DNA of 64,000 nt from JAFGHJ01 sp964534175 (GCA_964534175.1 CAZHNS010000007.1:20359-84358), one strand, 5' to 3'; counted from the stretch's first letter, positions 42,807-52,389 are shown. A program made the numbers and translations. Notes: a model not told the origin generated them from the sequence alone.

Positions 42807-45013
42807 AACGTAGTACCTATCTGGAAATGAGGTTTCCATCTTTTTTCACCATCAAATTCATTCAAGTTATAGCCAAAATCTACACCCATAATACCAAGCA
42901 TGGGGATTTCTACCCTGAAACCAACTCCTACACCATAAAAAAGATCAAGCATATTCGCTTCCTTTAAATCCTCAAAGCAGTTACCTGCATCTAAAAATAC
43001 CATCCCGTAACCTTTGTCTCCGAAATTCAACCTTAGTTCTAGATTATTTAGTATTGCAAACTTACCACCGAAGTATTCTTGTGTCAAGTTAGGTATAATC
43101 GCCTCATCATCATAACCACGCAAGCCCCAACTTCCAGTACCGCCAAGCAAAAACCGCTCGAGCAAGGGAACCTCTTTTCCCGGGGGAGCGTACGCGTAAC
43201 CTACTTTTGTTCTATTCATAATAACCAGATCTTCTGCAAGAATAGACTGAAATTTTCTCGTTTCAAGGTTTAACTTATAATACCTTCTATCACCACCTAA
43301 AATACCCCCCGCATACTTTGCGCCCAAAGAATAATAACTGCCTACCCTCGGAGCCACCTTAGAATCTCTGGAGTCGTAAATCAGCATACCATACAAAGAA
43401 CTTTCCCAGTTAAGTCCAGAATCAAAGGCAGCGTATTCCTCTTCAGCATCCACGTCTTCTCTTTCCAGTCTGTAAGTAACGGAAGCTGAGAGATTTCTTT
43501 CTTTATTTAATATCCTGCCTGCAGAAACAGAACCACCCACTTCTTTTACACTGTAGTAACTTCTCTGATAGTGCGTATTATAGAGACTAAAACCAGCGGA
43601 AGTAGGCGTATCAAAAAGCCATGGTTGACTATAAGACAACGAAATATTCTGAAGCGACCGATCTTCATAGGATGTAAGAGTCTTCTCAAAAGCAAAGCTA
43701 ATACTCTGTCCGGTTCCAAATACATTGGGCATAGCTAAATTAAACCCACCCGTAAAACCGTAAGTCCCGGAATAGGCAATAGAGCCTCCTATTTGCCCCG
43801 TATATTTTTCCTCAACATCCAGAAAAAGATCTATGGAATCTGAAGAGGGAAAATCCATATCTATTTTCATATCAGAGAAATATCCAAGTCGAAAAATATT
43901 CCTGTAACTATGCATTATTCTGTCTCTCTGGAAAAGCCTTCCGGGATAAATAACCGTGTTTCTTCTGATTACCTTATCGTAAGTTTTATTGTTGCCTGTT
44001 ATATTAACAAACCTCACATAGACAGGGTCTCCTTTATCTACATAAAGATCAATTTCGACAATTGTATCTTTTACGATATTATAACTGGGAATTACCGTCG
44101 CGTGGAGGTATCCGTAGTTTGAATAAAAAATAGAGAGGTCTTCCATTGTTTTCTGTATCTTCTCTTCGTTAAACAATTCCCCTTTTTCCCATTTCAGCTT
44201 ACTTGAGACAAATCCAAGATCTTCTGTCCCTTCAAGATGAGTATCCCCAAAGTAATAAAGCCTGCCCTCATCCACAACATAATTTACTATTGCTTTATTA
44301 TCCTTGTACTCTACATAAAAAGTGTCCACACTGACACCCAGATACCCATGTTTTCTATACAAAGCTTCTACCTTTGGAGCGTCGGCTGCCAGAGAATCCA
44401 ACTTCAAGCTGTTATTTCTCCAGAAAAGATACCAGGTCTTCGTCTTATTTGAAAGAACCGTGGAAAGCGTATGGTCCGAAAGTCCTTCATTACCAATGAA
44501 ATTAATCTTATTAACTTTATATTGCGCTCCTTCTTCAATGATGAATGTTACTTTCGCGCCCTCTTCATCTTCTTCCTTCGAAATGGAAATTTCTGTTCCC
44601 GAGAATCCCTTCTCTTCATACAAATCATAAATTTTTTCTTTTATCCTGTGCAATTTATATTCTGAAAGCATAGCAGGAGGCGATAAATCAACAAGAGATG
44701 ATATATCCCCATCACTCAATTTCTCATTTCCTTCAAACTCCAATGATTTAAGGCGAGGATTTTCTTTTGCCTCAATTATTATTCTAACTCCCCCACTTTT
44801 TCTTTTGGCGTTAAGTCCCACATCGCTAAAAAAGCCTGTACTATAGAGACTTTTTATTGCCCATATTCCCTTCTCGCGAGTTAAAATCTCCCCTATTCTA
44901 AAGCCAGAAGAACGGATAACGAGAGAAGTATCAACTTCCCTAAGTCCTTCTACATCAATATCTACTATTACTTCCCCATATGGAAAAGCAAATAAAAGAA
45001 TTAGTCCTAACAT
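42803..45013 (-). CDS. bamA: Outer-membrane protein assembly factor BamA
   Basis: BamA is the central Omp85 insertase of the outer membrane. The 736-residue protein has a short signal sequence. Five POTRA-like repeats follow (about 15-345, for example LKSLEFEGNEKLSD, VNKINFIGNEGLSD and VRFVNITGNNKTYD). The barrel starts near YTGQIGGSIAYS, with the L6 motif GLRGYDDEAI, and ends in the terminal strand HFQIGTTF with the final aromatic. The gene heads the island bamA-lipoprotein-barrel-skp-lpxD-lptD. A promoter lies immediately upstream and leaves almost no leader. Confidence 0.95.
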   Translation of the reverse strand: MLGLILLFAFPYGEVIVDIDVEGLREVDTSLVIRSSGFRIGEILTREKGIWAIKSLYSTGFFSDVGLNAKRKSGGVRIIIEAKENPRLKSLEFEGNEKLSDGDISSLVDLSPPAMLSEYKLHRIKEKIYDLYEEKGFSGTEISISKEEDEEGAKVTFIIEEGAQYKVNKINFIGNEGLSDHTLSTVLSNKTKTWYLFWRNNSLKLDSLAADAPKVEALYRKHGYLGVSVDTFYVEYKDNKAIVNYVVDEGRLYYFGDTHLEGTEDLGFVSSKLKWEKGELFNEEKIQKTMEDLSIFYSNYGYLHATVIPSYNIVKDTIVEIDLYVDKGDPVYVRFVNITGNNKTYDKVIRRNTVIYPGRLFQRDRIMHSYRNIFRLGYFSDMKIDMDFPSSDSIDLFLDVEEKYTGQIGGSIAYSGTYGFTGGFNLAMPNVFGTGQSISFAFEKTLTSYEDRSLQNISLSYSQPWLFDTPTSAGFSLYNTHYQRSYYSVKEVGGSVSAGRILNKERNLSASVTYRLEREDVDAEEEYAAFDSGLNWESSLYGMLIYDSRDSKVAPRVGSYYSLGAKYAGGILGGDRRYYKLNLETRKFQSILAEDLVIMNRTKVGYAYAPPGKEVPLLERFLLGGTGSWGLRGYDDEAIIPNLTQEYFGGKFAILNNLELRLNFGDKGYGMVFLDAGNCFEDLKEANMLDLFYGVGVGFRVEIPMLGIMGVDFGYNLNEFDGEKRWKPHFQIGTTF

Positions 45014-45022
45014 TGCGACTCA

Positions 45023-45050
45023 ACAATAATGTATTTAATCATAAAGTCAA
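45023..45050 (-). promoter_or_regulatory. Possible promoter of the bamA island, near-leaderless
   Basis: The minus strand has TTGACT (45050-45045), a 16-base spacer and TATTGT (45028-45023). The bamA ATG at 45013 is only 9 bases past the -10 box, so a leader of about 3 bases is expected. The -10 match is partial. Confidence 0.5.
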
Positions 45051-45059
45051 GGGTATTCA

Positions 45060-45089
45060 CCGAAAGGCATATCTATATGCCTTTTTCGG
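45060..45089. terminator. Strong inverted repeat, possible terminator of the sugar operon
   Basis: CCGAAAGGCATAT and ATATGCCTTTTTCGG pair around a CT centre, with two extra T in one arm. It lies just after the last gene of the minus-strand operon ending at 45145 and before the bamA promoter. No long T-run follows on the minus strand, so factor-independent termination is uncertain. Confidence 0.45.
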
Positions 45090-45144
45090 ATAAGGACTCC
45101 TTCCGAGTAGCTTGTTTTAACTCTAAACTGATTTAAAATTGATT

Positions 45145-46146
45145 TCATTCTCCCTGATATACAATTCTTTTCTCTTTAAAGCTTTTTTCCGCCATTTCAA
45201 TTGCTTTTATTACTCGTAAGGCGCTATAACCATCTGTAAGCGGCTTCTTTCGTTCTCTTACACATTTCAAAAAATGCTCCATTTCTATCCTCAAAGGTTC
45301 TCTATTAGAAAGAGTAGGAGAATGAATATCCCCTGATCTATATGATAGTAAAAACTCTCCATAATCATGAGGATCTTCAAAATCTACGCCGGAATTATAT
45401 ATTTTTACTTTCTCCCGGGGATTAGTCTCGTTATAAACTATCATTTTTTTACTGCCAACTATAATTGTTTCTCTAACTTTAGAAGGAGCCAGCCACCCTA
45501 CCTGAATATCCGCAATCATTCCACAATCAAAAGCCAGCTGAACAAAAGCCACATCAGGCAAGCCATCTACTACAGAAGCTTTAGCCATAGTAGCAACAGA
45601 AACCGGCTCTGAATCAACCCATTTAAAAATAATAGATAAATCATGAGGAGCTAAATCCCACAAAACATTTACATCCTTTCTATGAATTCCTAAATTCACT
45701 CTGGTAGAAGTTATGTACTGAAGTTCTCCAACCTCACCGTTTTTTATTATATCATTAATTTTTATCACTGCATCGTTATATTCAAAAATATGACCAACCA
45801 TAAGTACACACTTTTTCTCTGTTGCGAGCTCTATGAGTTTTTCAGCCTTTGGGGAAGATTCTGTTAAAGGTTTCTCAACAAACACATCCTTTCCTTTTTC
45901 TATGAAGTCCTTTGCTATGGAATAATGAGTATTTACGGGTGTTGATATCAATACGGCTCTTACTTTATCATCGTCGAGCAAACTCTTGTAATCTCCAACA
46001 TACATTGCATTTGGGAATATTTTACTAACCTCTTTCAATCTGCCTTCGTTTTTTTCGCAACCAACGACTTCTACATCTCCCAGAGAAAGAATACTCCTCA
46101 TTAAATTAGGGCCCCAATATCCAAGTCCAATAACTCCAATCTTCAT
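45145..46146 (-). CDS. Gfo/Idh/MocA-family sugar-nucleotide oxidoreductase (WbpB/WlbA-like)
   Basis: The 333-residue NAD(P)-dependent dehydrogenase has an N-terminal Rossmann fold (IGVIGLGYWGPNLMRS) and the family motif VFVEKPLTESSPKA (about 92-105, EKP). A C-terminal alpha/beta domain contains WDLAPHDLSI. Its partners in the same operon (DegT aminotransferase, WbpD-like acetyltransferase) fit oxidation of the 3-position of UDP-GlcNAcA, the WbpB/WlbA step toward 3-amino sugars. AAGGAG precedes the ATG. Last gene of the operon, 11 bases after the aminotransferase. Confidence 0.85.
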   Translation of the reverse strand: MKIGVIGLGYWGPNLMRSILSLGDVEVVGCEKNEGRLKEVSKIFPNAMYVGDYKSLLDDDKVRAVLISTPVNTHYSIAKDFIEKGKDVFVEKPLTESSPKAEKLIELATEKKCVLMVGHIFEYNDAVIKINDIIKNGEVGELQYITSTRVNLGIHRKDVNVLWDLAPHDLSIIFKWVDSEPVSVATMAKASVVDGLPDVAFVQLAFDCGMIADIQVGWLAPSKVRETIIVGSKKMIVYNETNPREKVKIYNSGVDFEDPHDYGEFLLSYRSGDIHSPTLSNREPLRIEMEHFLKCVRERKKPLTDGYSALRVIKAIEMAEKSFKEKRIVYQGE

Positions 46147-46156
46147 AACTACTCCT

Positions 46157-47308
46157 TTAACTGTAAAAACTTTTTATGGTTTCTACAACTATGCCTGCAT
46201 CTTCTTCAGTTAAATGCGGATACATAGGAAGAGATAAAATCTCACCTGCCATTTTCTCCGTTACCGGTAAATCTCCCTTCTCATATCCATTACCCTTCAT
46301 AGCCTTTTGCAAATGGATAGGTACAGGGTAATGCATTCCACAACCAATACCATTCCTTTTTAAGTGGTCTAAAAGTTTATCTCTTTGTTTAGAACGAATT
46401 ACATAAAGATGATAAACGTGAAATACGTCTTTAGCTTCTTCTGGAGTTACAACAGGCAAATTTTTCAAAGACTCGTTGTAAAAGTGAGCTATTCTTCTTC
46501 TTTTTCTATTCCAATCATCTAAAAGCTTTAATTTACAACGTAGGACAGCAGCTTGAAGTTCATCCAATCTGGAATTAAAACCTACTAATTCATGAGAATA
46601 TTTGCCGTTCTGCCCATGCTCTCTTAATCTCCTAACTATTCTATCATACTCATCACCATCAGTTGTGACTCCTCCACCTTCCCCAAAAGCACCAAGATTC
46701 TTTGAAAAATAGAAACTAAAAGCTGCTAAATCGCCAAGTGTCCCTACTCTTTTACTTTTATACTTTGCGCCATGAGCCTGAGCTGCATCCTCGATTAGAA
46801 AAAGACCATAATTTTCCGCTATTTTTCTAAAACCATCCATATCTGCAGGATGTCCATAAATATGAACGGGTAAAATAGCCTTTAAACTCTTACCTGTTTT
46901 TTTATCTTTTAATCCTTCCTTTTCTTTTTTACAATTTTTCTCTATATATTTACGGGTATTTTCTACGGACAATGTATAAGATTCTGAATCAATATCCAGC
47001 ATAATCGGATATGCCCCTGCATGAATAACAGCTTCAATCGTTGCAAAAAAAGTATGAGAAGGGACTATTACTTCATCATTCTCCCCAACTCCGACTGCCT
47101 TTAATGTAAAAAGAAGTGCTTCTGTACCCGAGCCCACACCAATACAGTGTCTCACGTTATTATAAGAAGCGAATTCTTTTTCAAATTCCTGGACATTTTT
47201 ACCAAGATACAGATACATAGAATCGAGTATTTCCTCCCAGAGACAATGCATTTCATCCTTAACCTCTTCGTATTGAGCTCGAAGATCAACTAGCGGAATC
47301 TGCTTCAT
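46157..47308 (-). CDS. DegT/DnrJ/EryC1/StrS sugar aminotransferase (WbpE/WlbC-like)
   Basis: The 383-residue PLP enzyme aminates a keto-sugar nucleotide. Family motifs are IPLVDLRAQYEEV at the start, GVGSGTEALLFTL, LIEDAAQAHGAKYK and FSFYFSKNLGAFGEGG. The lysine of FSKNLG is the cofactor lysine and, unlike the aminotransferase at 20456, it is present. The C-terminal LREHGQNGKY and HYPVPIHLQKA are typical. AGGAGG precedes the ATG. It overlaps the acetyltransferase gene by 23 bases. With its neighbours it likely makes a 3-acetamido sugar; the exact sugar is inferred. Confidence 0.9.
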   Translation of the reverse strand: MKQIPLVDLRAQYEEVKDEMHCLWEEILDSMYLYLGKNVQEFEKEFASYNNVRHCIGVGSGTEALLFTLKAVGVGENDEVIVPSHTFFATIEAVIHAGAYPIMLDIDSESYTLSVENTRKYIEKNCKKEKEGLKDKKTGKSLKAILPVHIYGHPADMDGFRKIAENYGLFLIEDAAQAHGAKYKSKRVGTLGDLAAFSFYFSKNLGAFGEGGGVTTDGDEYDRIVRRLREHGQNGKYSHELVGFNSRLDELQAAVLRCKLKLLDDWNRKRRRIAHFYNESLKNLPVVTPEEAKDVFHVYHLYVIRSKQRDKLLDHLKRNGIGCGMHYPVPIHLQKAMKGNGYEKGDLPVTEKMAGEILSLPMYPHLTEEDAGIVVETIKSFYS

Positions 47309-47840
47309 CTAAATTCCTCCTAACTTTTGCTTTTTCTCCGTAAACCACTACTCCACCAGGGATATCTTCCGTGACAGTCGAACCAAGCCCAATTAGAGCT
47401 CCTTTGCCAATAGTTATTCCGCATTTGATAACCGATTGCGCCCCGATAGAAACCTTATCCTCTATAATAGTAGACGTTATCTCATATTCTTCCTTTAATT
47501 CTCCTGATTCATCGCATGAAAATGGATAAATATCGTTTGTAAAAACGACATTTGGTCCAATAAATACACAATTTCCTATTTTAACCCCTTCGGGGAGAAA
47601 AACAAAGGGTTCAATTTTTACGTTTTTCCCGATTTTTACACCCTTCCGGATTTCAACAAAAGCTCCTATCCGCGTATTCTCACCTACCTCTGCTCCATAT
47701 ATATTAACATTACTCCATATCGTAACGCCATTACCCAAGATCGAATTATTTATAACAATGTTATATTCGGGAATTAATAAACTTTGCGGTTCTTCTGTAT
47801 TAACCTGTTTATTATCTTCTCTAATTTTTATAAAACCCAT
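47286..47840 (-). CDS. Left-handed beta-helix sugar N-acetyltransferase (WbpD/WlbB-like)
   Basis: The protein is about 184 residues, with hexapeptide repeats from about 25 to 110 (VTIWSNVNIYGAEVGENTRIG, GVKIGKNVKIEP) and again after CVFIGPNVVFTNDIYP (KVSIGAQSVIKCGITIGKGALIG). The GPNVVFTND segment matches the GPSMVFTN-type segment of WbpD/WlbB, which acetylates UDP-2-acetamido-3-amino-glucuronate. The start is placed at the ATG at 47840, just after the stop of the transferase gene. A TTG at 47873 would overlap that gene. Order transferase-WbpD-WbpE-WbpB. Confidence 0.85.
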   Translation of the reverse strand: MGFIKIREDNKQVNTEEPQSLLIPEYNIVINNSILGNGVTIWSNVNIYGAEVGENTRIGAFVEIRKGVKIGKNVKIEPFVFLPEGVKIGNCVFIGPNVVFTNDIYPFSCDESGELKEEYEITSTIIEDKVSIGAQSVIKCGITIGKGALIGLGSTVTEDIPGGVVVYGEKAKVRRNLDEADSAS

Positions 47841-47847
47841 AAATCTT

Positions 47848-49179
47848 CTAATATGCTCCTTTGCCAAAAACAATTGTGTGAGGTGTCTGACTTAAAAGAT
47901 GCAAATCAAAACACAAACTCCTATTTTCAGCATAGAATATATCAAGAAAACAGGATTTGTCAAATGATAATCTCGCTCTTCCAAAAACCTGCCATATTCC
48001 GGTAACTCCTTGCTTAACTGAAAGTCTTTCTTTATGCCACTTCGAATACTGATTAACCTCATACTCAAGAGGAGGTCTTGGACCTACCAGGGAAAGTTCA
48101 CCTTTTAAAACATTAAAAAATTGCGGAAATTCATCCACACTTAACTTCCTTAAAACTTTACCCCAGGGGGTCACTCTTGAATCCTCTATTAACTTGAACT
48201 TCTCTTCTCCATTTTTTCCATCTATATACACTTTTACAAACTCTTTATGAGGTTCATCATTTGAAGATATAAGCATAGACCGAAATTTTAACATATCAAA
48301 AACTCTTCCGCCCTTGCCAACTCTCTTCTGTACAAAAAACACAGTACCTTCAGATGTCAATTTAATTCCTATTGCTGCAACTATCATAAAAGGAGAAAAC
48401 ATTACAATGGCGAAAATTGCGCCGACAATATCTATTAATCTTTTTGCAAAAAAATAAACCCTTGACCGACCACTCCATCTAAAATAAACAATAGGAACAT
48501 CATCAATATAAGCCCAGTAATCTACGTCATAAATACCAGTTAAAAGCGGAGAAAATAAAAATACAGGTACTCTATTTTTAAAATCAAAGAGATATTTTAT
48601 TAATTTCTCCCAGTCATCCGTAAATGTAGATATTACAACTGGAAAACCCTTTTTCACATATTCTTCTATATCTTCTTCGTTTTCTGAAATCTTCTTTATA
48701 CTTAGACTTGAAACCGTGTGATATTTAATCCAATTCTCCACATCTTTATAGTTTCCCTCAGGTGCGAAAATCACAACATTTTTCTTAGGCAACAGCAATG
48801 AAAAAAGAGGAATAAGTATAATTCTTGAGAAGTATATTAAAAAAGAAAAAATTCCAAAAAGTATAAATAACGAAAATTCATTCTGAGTATTAAAAGAAGG
48901 CGAAGCCCACAACCAGATTAAATAAAAAATAAATATATAAGCGATTCCCTTCGTGGTCCTGTAAATATATCTGAAGCGATTTAAAAAAACAAGATAACTA
49001 TATAAATCGAGATAGGCGAATATTCCAATAACAAGTAAAGTAAAAACAATCAATTCCAGATAAATATTACTGACAAAACCAATTATTTCTTCAGGAATTA
49101 CATGATATGTTAACAAAATAGAAATTGATGCAAACAAAATATCAAAAAACAAAAGTAAGAACTTCTGTCTATTCCAAAT
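47848..49179 (-). CDS. Undecaprenyl-phosphate sugar phosphotransferase (WbaP/WcaJ type), initiating enzyme
   Basis: This integral membrane protein starts polysaccharide repeat-unit synthesis by moving a sugar phosphate to undecaprenyl phosphate. Four N-terminal helices are followed by a degenerate nucleotide-fold linker. The catalytic bacterial sugar transferase domain follows (FAKRLIDIVGAIFAIV helix, KRVGKGGRVFDMLKFRSM, LRKLSVDEFPQFFNVLKGELSLVGPRP, KQGVTGIWQVFGR). A TTG at 49152 is the first conventional start but has no ribosome site. GGGAGG at 49193-49188 points to ATT 49179 (or ATA 49182), adding WNRQKFLLL, a normal N-terminus for the family. I therefore extend to 49179. Confidence 0.88.
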   Translation of the reverse strand: MWNRQKFLLLFFDILFASISILLTYHVIPEEIIGFVSNIYLELIVFTLLVIGIFAYLDLYSYLVFLNRFRYIYRTTKGIAYIFIFYLIWLWASPSFNTQNEFSLFILFGIFSFLIYFSRIILIPLFSLLLPKKNVVIFAPEGNYKDVENWIKYHTVSSLSIKKISENEEDIEEYVKKGFPVVISTFTDDWEKLIKYLFDFKNRVPVFLFSPLLTGIYDVDYWAYIDDVPIVYFRWSGRSRVYFFAKRLIDIVGAIFAIVMFSPFMIVAAIGIKLTSEGTVFFVQKRVGKGGRVFDMLKFRSMLISSNDEPHKEFVKVYIDGKNGEEKFKLIEDSRVTPWGKVLRKLSVDEFPQFFNVLKGELSLVGPRPPLEYEVNQYSKWHKERLSVKQGVTGIWQVFGRARLSFDKSCFLDIFYAENRSLCFDLHLLSQTPHTIVFGKGAY

Positions 49180-49273
49180 TATATTAACCTCCCTTTGGTA
49201 TTTTATAAGATTAGACGTATAAACCCTTATATAGTTCCATTTTATCTGCGTTTCCGGGTATAAAAAGAAGTTA

Positions 49274-49301
49274 AATTTATAAAAATTACATGATTTGTCA
49301 A
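49274..49301 (-). promoter_or_regulatory. Promoter of the minus-strand sugar operon
   Basis: The minus strand has TTGACA (49301-49296), a 16-base spacer and TAAATT (49279-49274). The leader would be nearly 90 bases. The 49180-49521 gap is AT-rich and holds this promoter and the divergent one at 49408; nothing else is recognisable. Confidence 0.5.
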
Positions 49302-49407
49302 CCCAATGGAATACTCAGAAAACAATAAAATGTAGATCACGAAAGATAAAAAATACGGTAGATAATACTCTTGTGAATAAGTTCACCAACATGTTCTTTT
49401 AAATACC

Positions 49408-49436
49408 TTGACATTTCAAATTTTCGTGGGCATAAT
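49408..49436 (+). promoter_or_regulatory. Promoter of the plus-strand glycoside hydrolase gene
   Basis: TTGACA (49408-49413), 17 bases, CATAAT (49431-49436). The predicted start near 49443 leaves a leader of about 80 bases before the ATG at 49522. Confidence 0.6.
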
Positions 49437-49521
49437 AAATCAATGAGAAAATTAAATGCCACTAGTAATAGAACCATTAAAAATAATCTTATACATATAA
49501 CCAAAAAATAAAAGCATTTTT

Positions 49522-51018
49522 ATGATAAAATTTATTTTTATTATAATCTTCTCTTTTGGCTTATCGCTTTATAGTAACAGCGAAAACTGCCCTTTCGGAA
49601 TGAATCACAGTGTCTACGAAAAACATCATTCTCTTACTAGAGACAAAAAATATAAAGAAAAATACAAAATTTCTATGGACTTAGTTGCCCAGGCTGGAAT
49701 AAAATGGTGGAGAGCACAGGGCGCCTTCAGATGGTGCGACATTCAACTTAAAGATTCAACTTCCTGGGATTTTGAAACCGAAGATTCTCTGATAAAATGG
49801 GCTGGAGAAAGAGGATTGAATATCCTTCCGGTAATAGGTTATTCGCCAAATTGGGCTATGCACCCGGAAACAAAACCTCTAAATTGGGAAGAAAGAAATC
49901 GGTATCCACCAAATCCTCTATTCTGGGATAAATACGAAAGATACATAGTAAAACTCATCGAAAGATATGATGGGGACGGAATAGACGATATGCCTGGCTT
50001 AAAAAACTTAATACCAGTAAAATACTGGCAATTTTCAAATGAGCCTTATGGGCCTCATTTCCTGGGAACTCCTGAACAATATGCTGAGATGTTCAAAATA
50101 ACAAGAACAGCTTTAAAATCTGCAGATTCAACTGCGAAAATTGTTGGACTCTGCATGCAAAGCTCCAAAGGATCTTTTAGTTGGAAATATTTTGATTCAA
50201 CAGATAATAAAATTAAAATAATCAAATACGATACTTGGAAAGAAGCTTTAGAAAACATTATTAAATTAATTGGTTTAGAGAATATAGATGTGATTTCCCA
50301 TCATTTTTACTGCAATAGAAACGATTTTATGCAATGGACAAAAGATTTAAGAGAAATTGTAGGCAAAGATAAACCAATCTGGATAACCGAAACTGGTATT
50401 CAGAACACTGACAATGTAAGAGCAGAAAGAGGGTTGAATAAATACTGTCCTCCAACAGAATATGTCACTTATTCTTCAGACAAGGGAGAAATATTTCAGT
50501 ATTCTGTTTCGGCAAGGTGGGCATGGACTAAGCCTTGCATAAATAGAATAGATACGTTATTGAATATAGGAGACACTGTTATTCTGATTGACAGATCCAA
50601 ACCCTGGAATCCGGATACCATAATATATAACGGTGGTACCCTAATTTATAAAAACAAAGATACTGCATTAGCAATAGGAGATACCTTAACAGTTTTTGAC
50701 TTTTGGGCTGAAGAAATTTATCATAACCCTATCAAGCAGGCTAAAGGTTACATCGATTTATTAGATAAACTTTCTAATAACCCAGATTTTTTAAAAAAAA
50801 ATAAAATATTTTTCTTCTGTGCGGACAATACAATCCACAAAGTATATTATCCACCAATAATTAGATTTGGCAATAAACCAAACGATACAACTTATATTCC
50901 TCCTGGTTATTATAGGCAGCGTTTACCTGAAAGCTACTCTATTATTGATACTACAGATAAACCTCTTCCAGCTTATTACATCCTTAAGGACTATATTAAA
51001 ACAAATTTTCCGGAATAA
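49522..51018 (+). CDS. Secreted clan GH-A glycoside hydrolase (GH39-like)
   Basis: The 498-residue protein has a signal peptide (about 1-19). It has a TIM-barrel glycoside hydrolase pattern: IKWWRAQGAFRWCDIQ, ILPVIGYSPNWA, the acid/base Glu174 in QFSNEPYG, VISHHFYCN, and the nucleophile Glu290 in WITETGIQN. This resembles GH39 or related clan A families. The C-terminal 120 residues hold extra strands and no sorting tail. At the edge of a polysaccharide locus such enzymes often trim or release the polymer. It has its own promoter. The substrate cannot be told from the sequence. Confidence 0.75.
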   Translation: MIKFIFIIIFSFGLSLYSNSENCPFGMNHSVYEKHHSLTRDKKYKEKYKISMDLVAQAGIKWWRAQGAFRWCDIQLKDSTSWDFETEDSLIKWAGERGLNILPVIGYSPNWAMHPETKPLNWEERNRYPPNPLFWDKYERYIVKLIERYDGDGIDDMPGLKNLIPVKYWQFSNEPYGPHFLGTPEQYAEMFKITRTALKSADSTAKIVGLCMQSSKGSFSWKYFDSTDNKIKIIKYDTWKEALENIIKLIGLENIDVISHHFYCNRNDFMQWTKDLREIVGKDKPIWITETGIQNTDNVRAERGLNKYCPPTEYVTYSSDKGEIFQYSVSARWAWTKPCINRIDTLLNIGDTVILIDRSKPWNPDTIIYNGGTLIYKNKDTALAIGDTLTVFDFWAEEIYHNPIKQAKGYIDLLDKLSNNPDFLKKNKIFFFCADNTIHKVYYPPIIRFGNKPNDTTYIPPGYYRQRLPESYSIIDTTDKPLPAYYILKDYIKTNFPE

Positions 51019-51101
51019 TAATCTTTCAATGGAGAAATCACTAATCAACGTAAAATAGTACTAATATGCTTTTAAAAATATAGAATATCCCCTTGCGAAT
51101 G

Positions 51102-51111
51102 NNNNNNNNNN
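51102..51111. other. Run of ten N: assembly gap
   Basis: Ten undetermined bases lie in the intergenic stretch 51019-51222. The true gap size is unknown, so genes could be missing here, and linkage across it rests on scaffolding only. Confidence 0.98.
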
Positions 51112-51222
51112 TATAATTTTCTTTAAAAGACAATAATGCGAAAATTCCGAGCGCCACAAATAGTGAGTAAGAAATTCACTTTATTAAAACGAGTACTTAA
51201 TAGTTAAAAAATAAGGGGTAAA

Positions 51223-52389
51223 ATGAGAAAAAGAATTGCAGTATTTGATGCCTCACCAAGACATACAATAGAAATATTAAGATCTCTATCAATGAAAGGA
51301 ATTGAAATAATAGCACTTGCTTCTGAAAGATTCGCTCCTATTAGATTTAGTAAATTTACTAGTAAATTCTATTATTATAAAGAACCTATAAATGAGAAAT
51401 CTTCACTTCAACTAATAAACCAGATAAATACGCTTAACTGTAATGTAATTATTCCTTCTGGAATCTGGGGTTTTTACTTTTTATCTAAATACAAATCTTA
51501 CATAAAACCAAAAGTACCAGTAGTTGATTTTCCTATCTTTAATAAAGCATATAATAAAAGAGAAACTATAAAAATTTGTAGAGAAATTAATATACCGATT
51601 CCAAGAACTATCCTATTATCTTCTATAAAAGAACTTGATGTCGTAAAAGAAAAACTTCAGTTTCCAGTAGTTATAAAAGCTGCCGAAGAATGGGGATCAG
51701 TAAAGTATGCAAACAATCTTGGAGAAGTCTACAAATATCTTGAAATGATTCAAAAACAATTCCCTTTACAAGTCAAGAAAAATACGTTTCCTTTGATTCA
51801 AGAATATATTAACGGTGATGGTTATGGTTTCTACGCATTATACAATCAAGGTGACTTAAAGGCTTTTTTTATGCATAGGAGATTAAGAGAGTTTCCACCA
51901 ACAGGAGGTCCAAGTTCATTTGCGGAAAGCATTTATAACACCGAATTAAAAACTTTAGGAGAAAAAATACTTAATCATCTTAATTGGCATGGAGTAGCAA
52001 TGGTTGAATTTAAAAAAGATAAAAAAGACGGAAAATACAAACTCATGGAAATAAATCCAAAATTCTGGGGTTCACTTGGATTGTCGATTCGTTCTGGCAT
52101 AAATTTCCCCTTTCTCCTTTATCAACTAGCCACAAAGAAACAAGTTCGAAATATTGAATCTTACGAAACGGGTATAAAATTTCAGTGGAGCACATTGGAT
52201 CTAGCACACAGTTTGTCAAAGAAGAATCCATTCTTATATATATCTACTCTGCTAAATAGAAATATCAATAATGATATATATTTAGATGACCCTTTACAAA
52301 ACATCGCTTTATTTACCAAAAGTTTAAATATTTTTTTCTCAAAAAAGAAAAAATATCCTCATGGAAAACTAATTTTAAAAGAAAAATGA
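51223..52389 (+). CDS. ATP-grasp carboxylate-amine ligase-like protein
   Basis: This 388-residue cytoplasmic protein has a pre-ATP-grasp Rossmann domain (RIAVFDASPRHTIEILRSL). The ATP-grasp domain has the binding lysine in FPVVIKAAEEWGS, EYINGDGYGFYAL, the HRRLREFPPTGGPSS loop, and the metal-binding MEINPKFWGSLGL. All catalytic elements look intact. The family joins a carboxylate to an amine through an acyl-phosphate. AAGGGGT precedes the ATG. It is coupled to the PHP gene by ATGA. With a deacetylase gene two genes on, aminoacylation of a sugar amine is a reasonable hypothesis but unproven. Confidence 0.85.
   Translation: MRKRIAVFDASPRHTIEILRSLSMKGIEIIALASERFAPIRFSKFTSKFYYYKEPINEKSSLQLINQINTLNCNVIIPSGIWGFYFLSKYKSYIKPKVPVVDFPIFNKAYNKRETIKICREINIPIPRTILLSSIKELDVVKEKLQFPVVIKAAEEWGSVKYANNLGEVYKYLEMIQKQFPLQVKKNTFPLIQEYINGDGYGFYALYNQGDLKAFFMHRRLREFPPTGGPSSFAESIYNTELKTLGEKILNHLNWHGVAMVEFKKDKKDGKYKLMEINPKFWGSLGLSIRSGINFPFLLYQLATKKQVRNIESYETGIKFQWSTLDLAHSLSKKNPFLYISTLLNRNINNDIYLDDPLQNIALFTKSLNIFFSKKKKYPHGKLILKEK

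Noticed and set aside
46700..46760. Possible loss of the PLP lysine also in the DegT aminotransferase
   Set aside because: The motif FSFYFSKNLGAFGEGG keeps the lysine, so only the aminotransferase at 20456 lacks it.
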